This document shows positions 4,891 to 6,159 of a stretch of DNA of 6,159 nucleotides, piece by piece. The notes beneath the pieces are model-generated. The model searched no databases and was not told the DNA's origin. It saw only the letters and a list, made by a program, of their open reading frames with translations. Source of the DNA: an uncultured Alphaproteobacteria bacterium (GTDB taxonomy: Bacteria; Pseudomonadota; Alphaproteobacteria; Puniceispirillales; Puniceispirillaceae); the NCBI GenBank assembly GCA_913031555.1, contig CAJWDO010000108.1, positions 1-6,159 of the forward strand, in the 5' to 3' direction. Made by a program: the position numbers and the translations under genes. How positions within the stretch are numbered: position 1 is the first letter of the stretch; each line of letters begins with the position of its first letter.

Positions 4891-6159
4891 ATGGACCGCC
4901 AGATCACATTCACCGTCATCGGGGGGTTTCTGGGGGCCGGCAAGACAAGCCTTGTAAACCGGGTGCTGGCCGGCGCCAGTGATGTTCGCTTTGCGGTGCT
5001 GGTCAATGATTTCGGCGCGCTGAACATCGATCAGGCGCTGATCAAAAGTCAAGATTCGCGGATCATGCAGCTGTCAAATGGCTGTATCTGCTGCTCGCTG
5101 GCCGGCGGGCTTGTCGATGCCATGGTGTCGCTGATGCAATATCGTGACAGCATCGATCACATCCTGATCGAGGCAAGCGGCGTGTCCTACCCCGGACGGA
5201 TCATGGACTTCGCACGGATCGATGCCGAGCTGCGGGCCGGCCTGACGCTGGTGCTGGTCGATGCCGCCAGTATGCCATCCCAGATTGATGACCCACGGCT
5301 GGCCGAGGTGATCGCGGCGCAGATGCAGGATGCGGATCTGTTCCTGCTGACCAAGACCGACATCGCCGGCGAGGATGACATCGTGCGCGCAAGAGCCTAT
5401 CTGGCAACGCACCAGCCACAGGCACCGGTTCTGACGGCGCGCGCCGATGATGCGGATGTCATCGCGATGCTGCTGTCGCACGAGGCTTTGTCAGCCTCGG
5501 AAAAACTGCCAGACCACGATCATCAGCCCCACCCGGGATTCATCTCGGCGGCCATGACCGCCAGTGAACATGTTGACCGGGCGGCGTTTCGGGATCTGTG
5601 CGCGGCGCATAGTGGCCTTCTTGTACGCGGCAAGGGCCTCGTTCACTTTGCCGATGGCCTGCATGTCTGGCAGCAAAGTGGCCGGCGCACCGAATTTTAC
5701 CCCACCGCCGACACCGAGCCAGCCGATTCACGCATCGTTTTGATCGCCACCAACCCGCTTGATGAGGCTGTTGCCGGATTTGCAGCGCTGGGATTTCAGC
5801 TGCTGGCGACGGGCGCCGACGGCCAGCCGCTGCTGCAGCGCCAGTTGGCGGAAGTCACGCCGAAAGTGCTGCTGACCCTGGACGAGCCGGAGCTGCTCTC
5901 TCTCATAGCGGGGCATCTGGCGGCGAGCGATCAGTGCAGCCTGTCTTCCACGTGCAAGCTCCTCGCTCTCATCATCGGCGAGAACCAGCAGGACTCGACG
6001 GCGCTCCTCGCTTTGCCGCCGCAGGTATACACACATACCTGCATGTCTACCTCCATACTCCCCTACTCACTCCTCACTGCCCTTCCTCCCTCTCTTCCCT
6101 CCTTCATTCCTCCCACCGCAGGTGCACCCTCTGATCGCCAAGGCCAACAACTTTACAAG
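4891..6159 (+). CDS. CobW/COG0523-family GTPase (putative metallochaperone), no stop in the window; C-terminal part probably foreign
   Basis: The protein begins M-D-R-Q-I-T-F-T-V-I and has Walker A GGFLGAGKTS (11-20), the signature metal site NGCICC with Cys65, Cys67 and Cys68, Glu94 in ILIEASG, a guanine-specificity motif TKTD (154-157) and a short histidine cluster DHDHQPHP (208-215). A CobW C-terminal domain follows (~216-290: PGFISAAM, L-L-V-R-G-K-G, R-I-V-L-I). COG0523 GTPases deliver or insert metals such as zinc, cobalt or iron into client enzymes. It starts 12 bases after the amidohydrolase stop with no strong ribosome-binding site, suggesting translational coupling. Family members usually end near residue 300-330, i.e. 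about 5800-5880, but this frame runs open to the window edge (423 codons). Beyond about 5870 the sequence looks eukaryotic, so the bacterial C-terminus is probably missing and the apparent extension artificial. Confidence 0.85.
   Translation, partial: MDRQITFTVIGGFLGAGKTSLVNRVLAGASDVRFAVLVNDFGALNIDQALIKSQDSRIMQLSNGCICCSLAGGLVDAMVSLMQYRDSIDHILIEASGVSYPGRIMDFARIDAELRAGLTLVLVDAASMPSQIDDPRLAEVIAAQMQDADLFLLTKTDIAGEDDIVRARAYLATHQPQAPVLTARADDADVIAMLLSHEALSASEKLPDHDHQPHPGFISAAMTASEHVDRAAFRDLCAAHSGLLVRGKGLVHFADGLHVWQQSGRRTEFYPTADTEPADSRIVLIATNPLDEAVAGFAALGFQLLATGADGQPLLQRQLAEVTPKVLLTLDEPELLSLIAGHLAASDQCSLSSTCKLLALIIGENQQDSTALLALPPQVYTHTCMSTSILPYSLLTALPPSLPSFIPPTAGAPSDRQGQQLYK
5870..6159 (+). other. 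Eukaryotic-looking gene fragment: F-box-like exon, intron, start of next exon
   Basis: Read in the same frame, 5870-6024 encodes a segment reading LDEPELLSLIAGHLAA then SDQCSLSSTCKLL, which fits the F-box pattern (L-P-x-E-L-L...I-x-x-x-L...D-L-x-x-L-x-x-x-C-K). F-box proteins link substrates to SCF ubiquitin ligases in eukaryotes. Codon use shifts: leucine becomes largely CTC, with TCT and ATA appearing, unlike the CTG/CTT-rich CobW region. If the 97-base intron is removed, the frame continues V-H-P-L-I-A-K-A-N-N-F-T. The fragment has no visible start codon of its own and is cut by the window edge. The organism is unknown; a GC-rich alga or protist would fit the pyrimidine-rich intron. The F-box match is short and by eye only. 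Confidence 0.45.
6025..6121 (+). other. Candidate spliceosomal intron, 97 nt
   Basis: The donor is CCGCAG|GTATAC (exon ends at 6024) and the acceptor is CCACCGCAG|GTGCAC (intron ends at 6121). Between them, about 6050-6118 is almost entirely pyrimidine, and possible branch sequences CTCAC end at 6070 and 6077. The length is 97 bases, so it is not a multiple of three; removal leaves the exons joined at a codon boundary (CAG then GTG) and gives an uninterrupted product. Within the intron the CobW frame happens to lack a stop but translates into a low-complexity run of Pro, Ser, Leu and Thr, as expected of non-coding pyrimidine-rich DNA. Spliceosomal introns do not occur in bacteria. Confidence 0.6.

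Noticed and set aside
4138..5052. 304-residue open frame on the minus strand
   Set aside because: It lies antisense to the amidohydrolase and the CobW start, both with clear motifs; the composition is His/Arg/Gly-rich with no recognisable domain. Long antisense frames are expected in GC-rich DNA.
5353..5364. TKTD in place of NKxD in the CobW GTPase as a possible defect
   Set aside because: TKTD variants are common in COG0523 proteins as far as I recall, and the Walker A and CxCC motifs are intact, so it is not evidence of inactivity.
5934..6134. 66-residue plus-strand frame in a second reading frame near the right end
   Set aside because: It runs across the pyrimidine-rich intron candidate and yields low-complexity His/Leu/Ser sequence, with no motif or ribosome-binding site.

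Overview
The window is GC-rich, compactly organised bacterial DNA over roughly its first 5.8 kb. Coding density is high, genes are intronless, intergenic gaps are short, and one gene has a clear GGAGGG ribosome binding site. The protein families and codon style (CTG/CTT, GCC, GGC, ATC) suggest an alphaproteobacterium, perhaps a marine one, but this is an impression from the sequence and not a database result. The last ~290 bases look different: codon use shifts and there is a convincing spliceosomal-type intron. The window may therefore be a bacterial/eukaryotic chimera.

Layout. (1) Bases 2-79 encode the last 25 residues of a protein resembling the RidA/YjgF family. (2) A 16-bp motif repeated three times bridges to an Asp/Glu-racemase superfamily gene (120-920) of the maleate isomerase / arylmalonate decarboxylase / EutA type. 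(3) Convergent to it, on the minus strand (965-3073), is a large fusion protein: a DEDDh exonuclease, two CBS domains and a DUF294 nucleotidyltransferase-like module. A 21-bp tandem duplication lies across its stop codon. (4) A 161-bp divergent region (3074-3234) holds a possible promoter. (5) A YtcJ-like metal-dependent amidohydrolase (3235-4878) follows on the plus strand. (6) Twelve bases later comes a CobW/COG0523 GTPase (from 4891), whose frame never meets a stop before the window ends.

How the genes may work together. The RidA-like tail and the racemase-family enzyme are probably co-transcribed and fit small-molecule nitrogen catabolism (for example amides, N-heterocycles or ectoine-like compounds), but the substrate cannot be read from the sequence. 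The amidohydrolase and CobW genes look like one operon in which a metallochaperone-type GTPase sits beside a probable metal-dependent hydrolase. The exonuclease/CBS/DUF294 protein is a separate transcription unit, probably regulatory.

The end of the window. From about 5870 the open frame reads like an F-box (LLSLIAGHL...STCKLL) and then runs through a 97-base stretch with a CAG|GTATAC donor, a long pyrimidine tract and a CCGCAG|GTG acceptor. The most economical reading is a chimeric join somewhere around 5760-5880 between bacterial DNA and an algal or protist-like nuclear gene. No CRISPR array, tRNA, rRNA, insertion sequence or convincing terminator was seen.
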